This document shows positions 24,744-32,470 of a stretch of DNA of 64,000 nucleotides, one piece after another. A program made the translations under genes and the position numbers. Origin of the DNA: Streptomyces sp. NRRL B-1140 (GTDB lineage: Bacteria; Actinomycetota; Actinomycetes; Streptomycetales; Streptomycetaceae); the NCBI RefSeq assembly GCF_001280065.1, contig NZ_LGEA01000125.1, forward strand, positions 62,001 through 126,000. Direction: 5' to 3'. Every line of letters begins with the position of its first letter. Within the stretch, counting starts at the first letter, position 1. The notes beneath the pieces were generated by a model, which saw only the letters and a list, made by a program, of their open reading frames with translations, made no database searches and was not told the origin of the DNA.

Positions 24744-24875
24744 ATGCGAACAGAACGACACAGTCACGTGTCTGCCGACCTGGTCGCCCGCATGGACCGC
24801 TGCGTCGGTGAAGACGTCGACCTGTGCGAAGGCCCGTATCTCGGGCTGACGCCGAAGGAGAAGCGATCACCATGA
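24744..24875 (+). CDS. 43-residue Cys-containing peptide coupled to the next peptide gene
   Basis: The ATG at 24744 follows a purine-rich GAGAGGGCGGGG ribosome site, and the frame ends in a TGA that overlaps the ATG of the 81-residue peptide (ATGA at 24872-24875). The product begins MRTERHSHVSADLVAR, has Cys at positions 20 and 28 in DRCVGEDVDLCEG, and ends TPKEKRSP. Start, spacing and stop-start overlap argue for real translation. It may be a third small substrate, a chaperone-like leader, or a coupling ORF. No homologue is recognised. Confidence 0.5.
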   Translation: MRTERHSHVSADLVARMDRCVGEDVDLCEGPYLGLTPKEKRSP

Positions 24876-25117
24876 GGATTCCCGGCTTCACCGCCGCATC
24901 GGCGGTGTACGAGACAAGGACAGCGGGAGGCGGCCGAATGCCGCGCCCCGAGGGCGGACCGTACGGAGACCGGATCGTCCCCCAAGGACTCTGCGAAATA
25001 GAGTTCAGGCCGGTGTGCCAGACCAGTTGCAAGCGTTCCTACGACCCGCGACGCTGCGTTGCGAAGTGTCTCGACTACATGTGCTCGCAGGAGTACGGCG
25101 GCGGCAACGGCTGGTAG
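24872..25117 (+). CDS. Cys-rich candidate precursor peptide beginning MRIPGF
   Basis: An 81-residue peptide starting MRIPGFTAASAVYE, with a Gly/Pro-rich middle and a C-terminal half holding six Cys (41, 49, 53, 62, 66, 71) and ending EYGGGNGW. The N-terminal MRIPGFTA...Y pattern recalls short bacterial peptides beginning MRIPGFTAE and encoded near subtilase and PatG-C genes (from memory). A leader-plus-Cys-rich-core layout fits a processed peptide. AAGGAG lies 11 bases upstream and the start overlaps the stop of the 43-residue ORF. The protease gene begins 5 bases after its stop. A plain secreted or regulatory Cys-rich protein remains possible. Confidence 0.7.
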   Translation: MRIPGFTAASAVYETRTAGGGRMPRPEGGPYGDRIVPQGLCEIEFRPVCQTSCKRSYDPRRCVAKCLDYMCSQEYGGGNGW

Positions 25118-25122
25118 CACGA

Positions 25123-26013
25123 ATGAACCCGTTGACTCTGGTCGGGCTCACTCCCTTGATGGAGCGCACGCCCGGCCGGTCCAACATCGCCGTCGGACTG
25201 ATCGACGGAAGAGTGGCACGGGATCACCCCGATCTGCGGGGCCATCCCGTGCGAGAGCTCCACCCCGCGCAGCAGGGGGGTTGCGGCGCGGACGACCCCT
25301 GCTGCGCTCACGGAACCTTCGTCGCCGGAATCCTCAGCGCGCGACGAGGGTCCGCGGCGCCGGGCATCTGCCCGCACTGCACCCTGCTGTCGCGGCCCGT
25401 CTTCTCGTCCCGCCCGGCCACGTCTGCCGGTGCCCCGGAGTACGGATGCCTCTCCGGAGCGCGGGCCGAGGAGCTGGCGGCGGCCATCGTCGAGACCGTG
25501 GACGCGGGCGCCCGAGTGCTCAACCTCAGCCTCGCGCAGGCGGAGCCGTCCAGCGGCCGTCACCGAGTGCTGGACGAGGCCTTGGACCATGCCGCGAACA
25601 AAGGCGTGATCGTCGTCGTCGCGGCAGGCAACCACGGAACGCTCGGCACCTCGGTCATCACCCGTCATCCCTGGACGATTCCGGTGATCGCCTGTGACGG
25701 CGACGGCCGGCCGCTGAGTCTGTCCAACCTGGGGGCGGAGATCGGCAGACGCGGACTCAGCGCGCCGGGCAAGGACGTCACGAGCCTCGGCAGCGCCGGG
25801 AAGCCGCTGAGGATCACCGGCACCAGCGCAGCCGCGCCCTTCGTCACCGGTGCCATCGCGCTGCTGCTCTCACAGTTCCCGGCGGCACGGCCTGCCGTTG
25901 TGCGCTTCGCGGTCACTCGGTCCGCCGCGGGCCGGCATCGGCGCGGTTCGGTGGCCCCACCGCTGCTGAACGCCTGGGCGGCGTACAACGCCCTGTGCCG
26001 CGACACCGGGTGA
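25123..26013 (+). CDS. Compact S8 (subtilisin-like) serine protease of the PatG-associated type
   Basis: A 296-residue S8 protease with the complete catalytic set: D28 (GLIDGRV), H63 (HGTFVAGI), oxyanion Asn N170 (AAGNHGTLG) and S235 (GTSAAAPFVTGA). There is no signal peptide, propeptide or membrane span, so it should act inside the cell, as PatA/PatG proteases do on precursor peptides. Cys-rich inserts lie around GCGADDPCCAHG and ICPHC. The ATG at 25123 is 5 bases after the Cys-rich peptide gene. Whether it cuts, or cuts and cyclises as PatG does, cannot be told from sequence. Confidence 0.9.
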   Translation: MNPLTLVGLTPLMERTPGRSNIAVGLIDGRVARDHPDLRGHPVRELHPAQQGGCGADDPCCAHGTFVAGILSARRGSAAPGICPHCTLLSRPVFSSRPATSAGAPEYGCLSGARAEELAAAIVETVDAGARVLNLSLAQAEPSSGRHRVLDEALDHAANKGVIVVVAAGNHGTLGTSVITRHPWTIPVIACDGDGRPLSLSNLGAEIGRRGLSAPGKDVTSLGSAGKPLRITGTSAAAPFVTGAIALLLSQFPAARPAVVRFAVTRSAAGRHRRGSVAPPLLNAWAAYNALCRDTG

Positions 26014-26086
26014 CGCGAGGCGGTGGACCTGACTTTCGCCAGGACCGGCCACCGCTGATCCACCCGAAACCGCCGTGTCGCTTGAC

Positions 26087-27139
26087 CTACGCCGCCATAT
26101 GGTGGGCCAGCGGGAGATGGGGATCGCTCTCGCCCGGCACCGGCTCCGGGTCCGCGTGCACCAGAGCCGCGGTCAGCCGCGGCACAGCATGCAGCAGCGC
26201 GTGCTCGGCGTCCACGGCGATGCGGTGGGCCTCGCGCACTGTGGCCCCGCCGTCCACCACGACCGCCACCTCGGCGCGCAGCCGGTGGCCGATCCAGCGC
26301 AGCCGCAGTTCACCCACCCCGCGCACCCCGGGTACCTCGGCCAGGGCCTGCTCGGCCCGGTCCACCAGGGCCGGGTCGACGGCGTCCAGCACCCGGCGGA
26401 ACACCTCACGGGCGGCGTCCCGCAGCACCAGTACGATCGCCGCCGTGATCAGCAGACCGACGATCGGATCGGCCGGCTGCCACCCCAGGGCCGAGCCACC
26501 GGCTCCCAGCAACACAGCCAGGGAGGTGAAGCCGTCGGTCCGGGCGTGCAGACCGTCGGCGACCAGCGCGGCCGAGCCGATCGAACGGCCGACGCGGATG
26601 CGGTAGCGGGCCACCCACTCGTTTCCGGCGAAGCCGACGACAGCGGCCACGGCGACCGCCGGGACGTGCTCGACCGGGCGCGGATCCAGCAGCCGCTCGA
26701 CAGCCGTCCAGCCCGCGAAGACCGCGGACGCCGCGATCGTCAGGACGATCACGAGCCCGGCGAGGTCCTCGGCGCGTCCGTAGCCATAGGTGAAGCGGCG
26801 TGTGGCCGCGCGCCGGCCCAGCACGAAGGCGATGCCGAGCGGGACGGCGGTCAGCGCGTCCGCGGTGTTGTGCACCGTGTCCCCGAGCAGGGCCACCGAT
26901 CCCGAGACGGCGACGACGACGGCCTGGGCCAGCGCCGTCACGCCGAGTACGGCGAGGGAGACCCACAGCGCCCGCATCCCGCGCGCCGAGGACTCGAGGG
27001 CGGAGTCGACCTTGTCGGCGGTTTCGTGGGAGTGCGGGGCGAGGAGGTGGGCCATCCGGTGGCGCAGGCCGTGCCGGGGGCCGTGCTCGTGGCCATGGTC
27101 GTGCTGGTGAGAGTGGGCGTGCTCGTGCCGTTCGCTCAC
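26087..27139 (-). CDS. Cation diffusion facilitator metal exporter
   Basis: A 350-residue CDF protein with a very His-rich N-terminus (HEHAHSHQHDHGHEHG), about six membrane spans, the metal-site motifs LGDTVHNTADAL (HxxxD, span II) and DGLHARTDGF (HxxxD, span V), and a C-terminal cytoplasmic ferredoxin-like domain. It would export Zn2+, Cd2+ or Co2+ in exchange for protons. The GTG at 27139 has GGGGA upstream. An ArsR-family regulator is divergent 63 bases away, the usual arrangement for metal-responsive control. Confidence 0.92.
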   Translation of the reverse strand: MSERHEHAHSHQHDHGHEHGPRHGLRHRMAHLLAPHSHETADKVDSALESSARGMRALWVSLAVLGVTALAQAVVVAVSGSVALLGDTVHNTADALTAVPLGIAFVLGRRAATRRFTYGYGRAEDLAGLVIVLTIAASAVFAGWTAVERLLDPRPVEHVPAVAVAAVVGFAGNEWVARYRIRVGRSIGSAALVADGLHARTDGFTSLAVLLGAGGSALGWQPADPIVGLLITAAIVLVLRDAAREVFRRVLDAVDPALVDRAEQALAEVPGVRGVGELRLRWIGHRLRAEVAVVVDGGATVREAHRIAVDAEHALLHAVPRLTAALVHADPEPVPGESDPHLPLAHHMAA

Positions 27140-27202
27140 GTGGATCCCCTTCCGGTGCGCGCGGGAGTGGACGTACCCGTGCCGTGCCGCCATTATGTGC
27201 GT

Positions 27203-27562
27203 ATGAGCGCACGCATGCACCTGTCATCTGCGCACGATGCGCATCCGCGCAGCCCCGGCGAGGAACAGCTCGCCCTCGCCGCGGAGCTCCTCGCCCTGCT
27301 GGGGGACCGGACCCGGCTCGCCCTGCTGCACGCGCTGACCAGGGGAGAGGCCGACGTCACGACGCTCACGGAGGTGTGCGGGGCGGCCAGGCCGGCCGTC
27401 AGCCAGCACCTGGCGCGACTGCGTCTGGCGGGCCTGGTGACCACGCGCAAGGAGGGGCGCCGGGTGATCTACTCGCTACCCGACGGCCACCTGCGCAGGC
27501 TGGTCGACGAGGCACTGAACGTGGCCGACCACCGGCTCAGCGACCGCCCCCTGCACGACTGA
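27203..27562 (+). CDS. ArsR/SmtB-family metal-responsive repressor
   Basis: A 119-residue winged-helix regulator (ALLGDRTRLALLHAL, AARPAVSQHLARLRLAGLVT, RRVIYSL wing). The C-terminal helix reads DGHLRRLVDEALNVADH, so it keeps the Asp, first His and last His of the alpha-5 zinc site seen in SmtB/CzrA but has Val where a second His is usual. It sits divergent from the CDF exporter and presumably represses it until metal binds. No ribosome site precedes the ATG; TTATGT lies just upstream, so a leaderless transcript is possible. Confidence 0.88.
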   Translation: MSARMHLSSAHDAHPRSPGEEQLALAAELLALLGDRTRLALLHALTRGEADVTTLTEVCGAARPAVSQHLARLRLAGLVTTRKEGRRVIYSLPDGHLRRLVDEALNVADHRLSDRPLHD

Positions 27563-27679
27563 GCACGGCTCGCCGGGCAGCGCGCCACAGCCGCCGAGGA
27601 CGGCCCGCTCCGCCGCGCGCCGCGGTCTCGACGAGTACGCCGCCTCCGTGTGGCGGTCCCGAGGACGCGTACGGCCCGC

Positions 27680-28903
27680 TCAGTGACGAACCGCCGTCCC
27701 GAGGTACTGCTCGGCGAAGGCGGCCGCCGCGGCCGGAGAGGTGAACAGGCGGCGCAGCCTGGCGCGCGCGGTGCCCGCCCGGAACGCGTCGTCCGCCGCC
27801 GCGCCGTGGAACACCTCGGACAGCCACTGCGAGAACTCCTGGTAGTCCCACACCCGTCGCAGGCACGCCTGCTCGTAACCGGCCAGACCGCTGCCGTCAC
27901 CCGTGACCAGCCGGGTGACCAGGGCGTCGCCCAGCAGGAAGGCGTCGTGCAGGGCCAGGTTCATGCCCTTGGCGGCGATGGGGGCGACCAGATGGGCCGC
28001 GTCGCCGGCGAGGTGGAGGCGGCCGTGCACCATCGGCTCGACCACATAGTCGTGCATGTCCAGCACGCGCTTCTCGATCAGCCGTCCCTCGGTCAGCGGG
28101 GGCGCGCCGGCCGCCCCGAGCCGCTGCCGGAGCTCCGACCAGACGCGTTCGTGCGGCCAGTCGTCCGGGGAGTCACCGGGCGGGCACTGGAGGTAGTAGC
28201 GGGTCACGTCCGGGCTGCGTGGCATCTGGCCGGCGAACCCGCGCGGGTGGCAGCCGAACAGCACGCAGTCGGCGGACGGCGGCGCCTCGGCGAGCAGGGC
28301 GAGCCAGCCGACGCCGTAGTCGTGCCGCGCGATCCGGAGCCGCTCGGGAGGGAGCGAGGCCCGGGTCGCTCCGCGTGCCCCGTCGCACCCGGCGACGAAG
28401 TCGCAGTGCACCAGCCGGCGTTCGCCCGTCCCGGGGCAGGTGTACGACACCGACGGCCGGTCGCTGTCGATGTCGTGCAGCTCCACGTCCCGGACGCCGA
28501 AGCGGACCTCGCCGCCGCGGACGTCGGCGTACTCGCGCACCAGGTCGGTCACCAGCAACGGCTGCGGGTAGACGAAGTGGTGACTGCTCGTCAACTCACC
28601 GTAGGGGAACCGGTAGCGCTCCCCGTCGAAGCGGAACTCGCACGCGGTGTGCAGTTCCGCCCGGTCCAGGAGGTTCCGGGCGAGGCCCCGCTTCTCCAGG
28701 CCCCGTACGGCCCATTCCTCGATGACCCCGGCGCGGGGCCGCTGTTCGATGAACTCGCGGGTCTCCGTCTCCAGCACCAGACAGTCGACGGACGCGGCCC
28801 GCAGGATGTTGCCGACGGTCAGACCTGCCGGACCGGCGCCCACGACAACGACTGGGAAGCGTTGCGGGGCGCCGGAGTTCGGGGGCGGAGAGGCGTGGGG
28901 CAT
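27680..28903 (-). CDS. FAD-dependent aromatic hydroxylase (4-hydroxybenzoate 3-monooxygenase-like)
   Basis: A 407-residue flavoprotein monooxygenase. It has an N-terminal FAD motif VVVVGAGPAGLTVGNIL, the PobA-type RPRAGVIEEWAVRGLEKRGL, the DG motif CDFVAGCDGARGATR, and the second FAD motif LHLAGDAAHLVAPIAAKGMN. These fit class A hydroxylases, closest to PobA, which converts 4-hydroxybenzoate to protocatechuate with NAD(P)H. Substrate identity is not proven. The APC permease gene lies immediately upstream on the same strand and could bring in the substrate or be unrelated. Confidence 0.85.
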   Translation of the reverse strand: MPHASPPPNSGAPQRFPVVVVGAGPAGLTVGNILRAASVDCLVLETETREFIEQRPRAGVIEEWAVRGLEKRGLARNLLDRAELHTACEFRFDGERYRFPYGELTSSHHFVYPQPLLVTDLVREYADVRGGEVRFGVRDVELHDIDSDRPSVSYTCPGTGERRLVHCDFVAGCDGARGATRASLPPERLRIARHDYGVGWLALLAEAPPSADCVLFGCHPRGFAGQMPRSPDVTRYYLQCPPGDSPDDWPHERVWSELRQRLGAAGAPPLTEGRLIEKRVLDMHDYVVEPMVHGRLHLAGDAAHLVAPIAAKGMNLALHDAFLLGDALVTRLVTGDGSGLAGYEQACLRRVWDYQEFSQWLSEVFHGAAADDAFRAGTARARLRRLFTSPAAAAAFAEQYLGTAVRH

Positions 28904-28925
28904 GCGCACATTATGGAGGCGGGTC

Positions 28926-30530
28926 TCAGTGGACCGGCACCTGAGTGACGGCCACCTCCTCGATGCTCCGCTCGATCTCGCCGGACAGGGAGGCCGAGGC
29001 CCGGGCCCAGTAGTAGATCGCCAGCGAGAACACCGCGACGACCAGGATGTCCCACCACAGTCCGAGGTGCCCCTGGCCGCCGAATCCGCCCTGCCAGGAG
29101 ATGACGCCCATGCCGAGCAGGTAGACGGGCAGCCACTGGGCGGCCTTCCAGTCGAGCCGGGGAGCGTCGGGCAGGCCCTTGCGCGTGGCGTACCAGGCGT
29201 AGCCGCCGAGCAGGACGTAGCCGAGGACGATGGCCACGCCGAGCCGCCACAGGGTGTCCCAGGTGGACCAGTAGATGATGAGGTTGGCCACCACGAACGA
29301 CAGCGGTGAGAGGACCTTCCCGCCGGGCAGGCGGTAGGGGCGTTCCCGGTGCGGCAGCCGGTCCGCGAAGACGCCGTAGGCCAGCGGGGCGCCCGCGTAC
29401 ATCAGCACGCTCGCCGAGGTGATGAAGCCGACCAGCTGCTGCCAGCTCGGGAACGGCAGGAAGCAGACCACGCCCGTCACGAAGGACACGATCAGCCCGA
29501 ACCACGGCACGCCGCGCGCGTCGGTGCGGACGAAGATCTTCGGCGCGTAGCCGTTGCGGGCCAGCCCGTAGGAGACGCGGGAGGTGGCCGTCGTGTAGAT
29601 CAGGCCGGTGCCGCCCGGGGAGACCACCGCGTCCAGGTACAGCACCACGCTCAGCCAGCCCAGGCCCAGCAGGGTCGCGAGCCCCGCCCACGGGCCGCTG
29701 ATGCCCGGGTAGTCGAGCTTGGTCCAGCCGTGCGCGAAGGAGCCCAGCGGCAGGGCGGCGATGAAGACGATCTGCAGCAGGACGTAGACGGCCGCCCCGA
29801 TGGCGACCGAACCGATCGTCGCGCGCGGCAGGTCCCGCTGCGGGTCCCGGCTCTCGCCCGCCAGCTGGATCGCCTGCTCGAAGCCCAGCAGGGCGAAGAT
29901 GATGCCGCTGGAACTGACGGCGCTCAGCACACCGCGGGCACCGAACGGCGCGAAGCCGTGCTCGGTGAAGTTGCCCGGGTGGAAGTTGCCCGCCGCGATG
30001 ATGAAGATCGCCGCCAGCGGCACGGCCACCTTCCACCAGGTGGCGGCGCTGTTGGTGTGCGCCAGGATCCGCACCCCGAGGAAGTTGACGACGACGAACA
30101 CGGCCATCAGGGCGACCGCGACGACGAAGCCGCTCGTCGTCAGCGTTCCGTCCTTGGAGTGCTGGAAGCCCTGCGCCCAGTGCCAGTGCCCGGCGTAGCC
30201 GATCATGGCCTCGACCTCGATCGGTGCCACCGTCGCGGCCTGCAGCCAGGAGAACCAGCCGAAGGACATGCCGGCCAGTCCGCCGAACGCGTAGTGCGGA
30301 TAACGGGCGGTGCCGCCGGCGACCGGGAACATGCCGCCGAGTTCCGCGTGCACCAGCGCCAGCAGCACGATCGCCACCGCACCGATGAGCCAGGACAGGA
30401 TCGCCGCTGGGCCGGCCGCCACGACGGCCTTCTCGGCGCCGTACAACCAGCCCGAGCCGATGATGGAGCCGACCGAGGCCCACATGAGCCCGATCAGCCC
30501 GACATCACGGCGCAGGCCGTCTCTTTCCAT
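28926..30530 (-). CDS. APC-superfamily amino acid/organic cation permease
   Basis: A 534-residue transporter with about 12 to 14 hydrophobic spans. The N-terminal signature GLMWASVGSIIGSGWLYGAE matches the unwound helix 1 of APC permeases, and FALLGFEQAIQLAGESRDPQ is the conserved span 6 region. GAGAGG lies 12 bases before the ATG at 30530, which is preferred over the ATG at 30548. It ends 22 bases before the PobA-like gene. Substrate cannot be assigned; amino acids or aromatic acids are possible. Confidence 0.87.
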   Translation of the reverse strand: MERDGLRRDVGLIGLMWASVGSIIGSGWLYGAEKAVVAAGPAAILSWLIGAVAIVLLALVHAELGGMFPVAGGTARYPHYAFGGLAGMSFGWFSWLQAATVAPIEVEAMIGYAGHWHWAQGFQHSKDGTLTTSGFVVAVALMAVFVVVNFLGVRILAHTNSAATWWKVAVPLAAIFIIAAGNFHPGNFTEHGFAPFGARGVLSAVSSSGIIFALLGFEQAIQLAGESRDPQRDLPRATIGSVAIGAAVYVLLQIVFIAALPLGSFAHGWTKLDYPGISGPWAGLATLLGLGWLSVVLYLDAVVSPGGTGLIYTTATSRVSYGLARNGYAPKIFVRTDARGVPWFGLIVSFVTGVVCFLPFPSWQQLVGFITSASVLMYAGAPLAYGVFADRLPHRERPYRLPGGKVLSPLSFVVANLIIYWSTWDTLWRLGVAIVLGYVLLGGYAWYATRKGLPDAPRLDWKAAQWLPVYLLGMGVISWQGGFGGQGHLGLWWDILVVAVFSLAIYYWARASASLSGEIERSIEEVAVTQVPVH

Positions 30531-30683
30531 GAATTCAGGGCCTCTCATAGATGAACTCGGGGAGTTCGGTGAGCAAGAGGCCTCAGATTAGGAATCGACT
30601 GCCCAAGGGCAGAAGACGAGTTGTGGAGCCTTGACCGGGCGCGGGAAGCCTTGACCGGCTGCGGGTATTTCCTGGGGAACGCT

Positions 30684-31112
30684 TCAGGATTCCTGTACGC
30701 GGTGATGAGGCAGCCGTGGGATCTCGATGGCCGGGCAGCGGTCCATCACCATCTCCAGGCCCGCCGCGCGGGTCCGGTGGTACGCCGCCTCGTCGATCAC
30801 GCCGAGCTGGAACCAGACGCCCTTCGCGCCCTTGGCGAGCGCCTCGTCCGCGACGGCTCCGGCGAGGTCGCTGTTCACGAACACGTCCACGACGTCCACG
30901 TCGAAGGGGATGTCCGCGAGGCTCGCGTACCCCTTCTCCCCGTGCACGGTCTCCGCCTTCGGGTGCACCGGCACGACGCGCTTGCCGAAGCGCTGGAGCA
31001 CGGCGGCGACGCCGTACGCGGCGCGCTGCCGGTTCGACGACAGGCCCACCACGGCCCAGGTGTCGCCGAGCTCGGTGAGGATCCTGCGGACCGTTGCCTC
31101 GTCGCCGTACAC
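30684..31112 (-). CDS. CoA-binding (Rossmann) domain protein
   Basis: A 142-residue single-domain protein of the YccU/CoA_binding_2 type: ILTELGDTWAVVGLSSNRQR with the nucleotide-binding loop, GKRVVPVHPKAETVHGEKGY, and VWFQLGVIDEAA. The GTG at 31112 is chosen because GAGGAGG lies about 7 bases upstream and family members start at this point; the longer frame to 31301 would run across the cobalamin riboswitch on the other strand. Members bind CoA but have no established enzymatic role. Confidence 0.87.
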   Translation of the reverse strand: MYGDEATVRRILTELGDTWAVVGLSSNRQRAAYGVAAVLQRFGKRVVPVHPKAETVHGEKGYASLADIPFDVDVVDVFVNSDLAGAVADEALAKGAKGVWFQLGVIDEAAYHRTRAAGLEMVMDRCPAIEIPRLPHHRVQES

Positions 31113-31195
31113 CGGCGGCCTCCTCGCGAGTCGTGGACGAACTGCTTTCCGTTCAACGGCTCCGGGTGCGCGGTGATTCCCCGGACGGCCCCCGT

Positions 31196-31372
31196 GATAG
31201 CTTGCCGAAGCCAGTCGAACCCATGTACGTGGGTCAGGGAATCCGGTGCGAATCCGGAACTGACGCGCAGCGGTGAGGGGGACGGGCGGGGCCTCGGCCA
31301 CTGGACTTCCGCACGGACGTCCGGGAAGGCGCTCCGACCCGGGTGAACCCGAGTCCGAAGACCTGCTGGCGG
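31196..31372 (+). promoter_or_regulatory. Cobalamin (AdoCbl) riboswitch
   Basis: The core motifs of the cobalamin riboswitch are in order: CAGGGAATCCGGTGCGAATC (31236 onward) with the CCGG hairpin, GCCACTGG near 31296, GGGAAGGCG near 31323, and the B12-box-like GAGTCCGAAGACCTGC at about 31351-31366. A GC-rich hairpin (CCCCCGCGG...GGGGG, about 31373-31398) follows and could form the expression platform. It precedes a three-gene ABC importer, so B12 should repress its expression. Confidence 0.92.
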
Positions 31373-31453
31373 CCCCCGCGGCCGCGCGCGGCGGGGGAGC
31401 ACCGTACGACCGGGCCCCGCGATCGGGCCCTCGACGACTGAGGACTGGTTCCC

Positions 31454-32470
31454 GTGCCCCTGGCCCGACCCGCTCGCGCCGCCGTCCTGCTCATCACCGG
31501 CTCCCTGCTCCTGACCGGCTGCGGCGGCGGCCCGTCCACCGACGCGAAGGCCGCCGTCACGCTCACCGACTGCGGGCACGAGGTCCGTGTCGCCGCCCCA
31601 CCTCGCCACGCGGTGTCCCTCAACCAGGGCACCACGGAGATCCTGCTCTCCCTCGGTCTCGCCGATCGCCTCGCGGGCACGGCCACCTGGACCGACCCCG
31701 TGATGAAGGGATTGGAGAAGGCCAACGCCCGGGTGCCGCGCATCGCCGACGACAACCCGTCCTTCGAACGCGTCCTGGACGCCGAGCCCGACTTCGTCAC
31801 CGCTTCCTTCGTCTCCACCCTCGGCAAGGGCGGCGTCGCCACCCGCGAGCAGTTCGAGAAACTCGGCGTCCCCACCTACGTCTCCCCGTCCGACTGCGCC
31901 GGCAAGGACAACTCGGGCGGGGGCGACGGCACCCGCGACAAGGCCCTCGACATCGACACCGTCTACGGCGAAGTCCACGACCTCGCGACCGTGTTCGGCG
32001 TGAGGAAACGCGGCGACGCACTCGTGGCCTCCCTCCGGCAGCGCATGACGAAGGCCACGCAGGGCATGGACGCCTCCGACGTCAGCCTCCTGTACTGGTT
32101 CGCGAACTCCGAGTCGCCCTACATGGCGGGCTGTTGCGGAGCACCCGGCATCATCACCCGGGCCCTCGGCGCGAAGAACGTCTTCGACGACACCCACGAG
32201 GAGTGGCCACAGGTCAACTGGGAGACCGTCGCCGACCGCGACCCCGACGTCCTCGTCATCGGCGACCTGACCCGCAAGTCCCAGACCGCCGAGTCGGCCG
32301 CGAAGAAGATCGCCTTCCTGGAGTCCAACCCGGTCACCAGGAACATGGACGCCGTCCGGCACAAGCGGTATGTGCTGCTCAGCGGGCAGGCCATGAACCC
32401 CACCATCCGCACCGTCGAGGGTGTGGAACAGGTGGCCGCGGGGCTGCGCCGGTTCGGGCTGGTGAAGTGA
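31454..32470 (+). CDS. ABC importer substrate-binding lipoprotein, probably for cobalamin
   Basis: A 338-residue periplasmic-binding-fold protein of the FecB/BtuF class. The N-terminus is a lipoprotein signal ending LLLTGCGG, so it is anchored at the outer face of the membrane. HAVSLNQGTTEILLSLGLAD and DRDPDVLVIGDL mark the two lobes. The family also binds Fe-siderophores, but the cobalamin riboswitch directly upstream makes B12 or a related corrinoid the best candidate. GTG start at 31454. The stop overlaps the permease start (GTGA). Confidence 0.88.
   Translation: MPLARPARAAVLLITGSLLLTGCGGGPSTDAKAAVTLTDCGHEVRVAAPPRHAVSLNQGTTEILLSLGLADRLAGTATWTDPVMKGLEKANARVPRIADDNPSFERVLDAEPDFVTASFVSTLGKGGVATREQFEKLGVPTYVSPSDCAGKDNSGGGDGTRDKALDIDTVYGEVHDLATVFGVRKRGDALVASLRQRMTKATQGMDASDVSLLYWFANSESPYMAGCCGAPGIITRALGAKNVFDDTHEEWPQVNWETVADRDPDVLVIGDLTRKSQTAESAAKKIAFLESNPVTRNMDAVRHKRYVLLSGQAMNPTIRTVEGVEQVAAGLRRFGLVK

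Noticed and set aside
24872..25117. Classic lanthipeptide, lasso or thiopeptide precursor
   Set aside because: No LanM/LanB/LanC, lasso cyclase, YcaO or radical SAM gene lies nearby; only the PatG-C-like protein and the subtilase accompany it.
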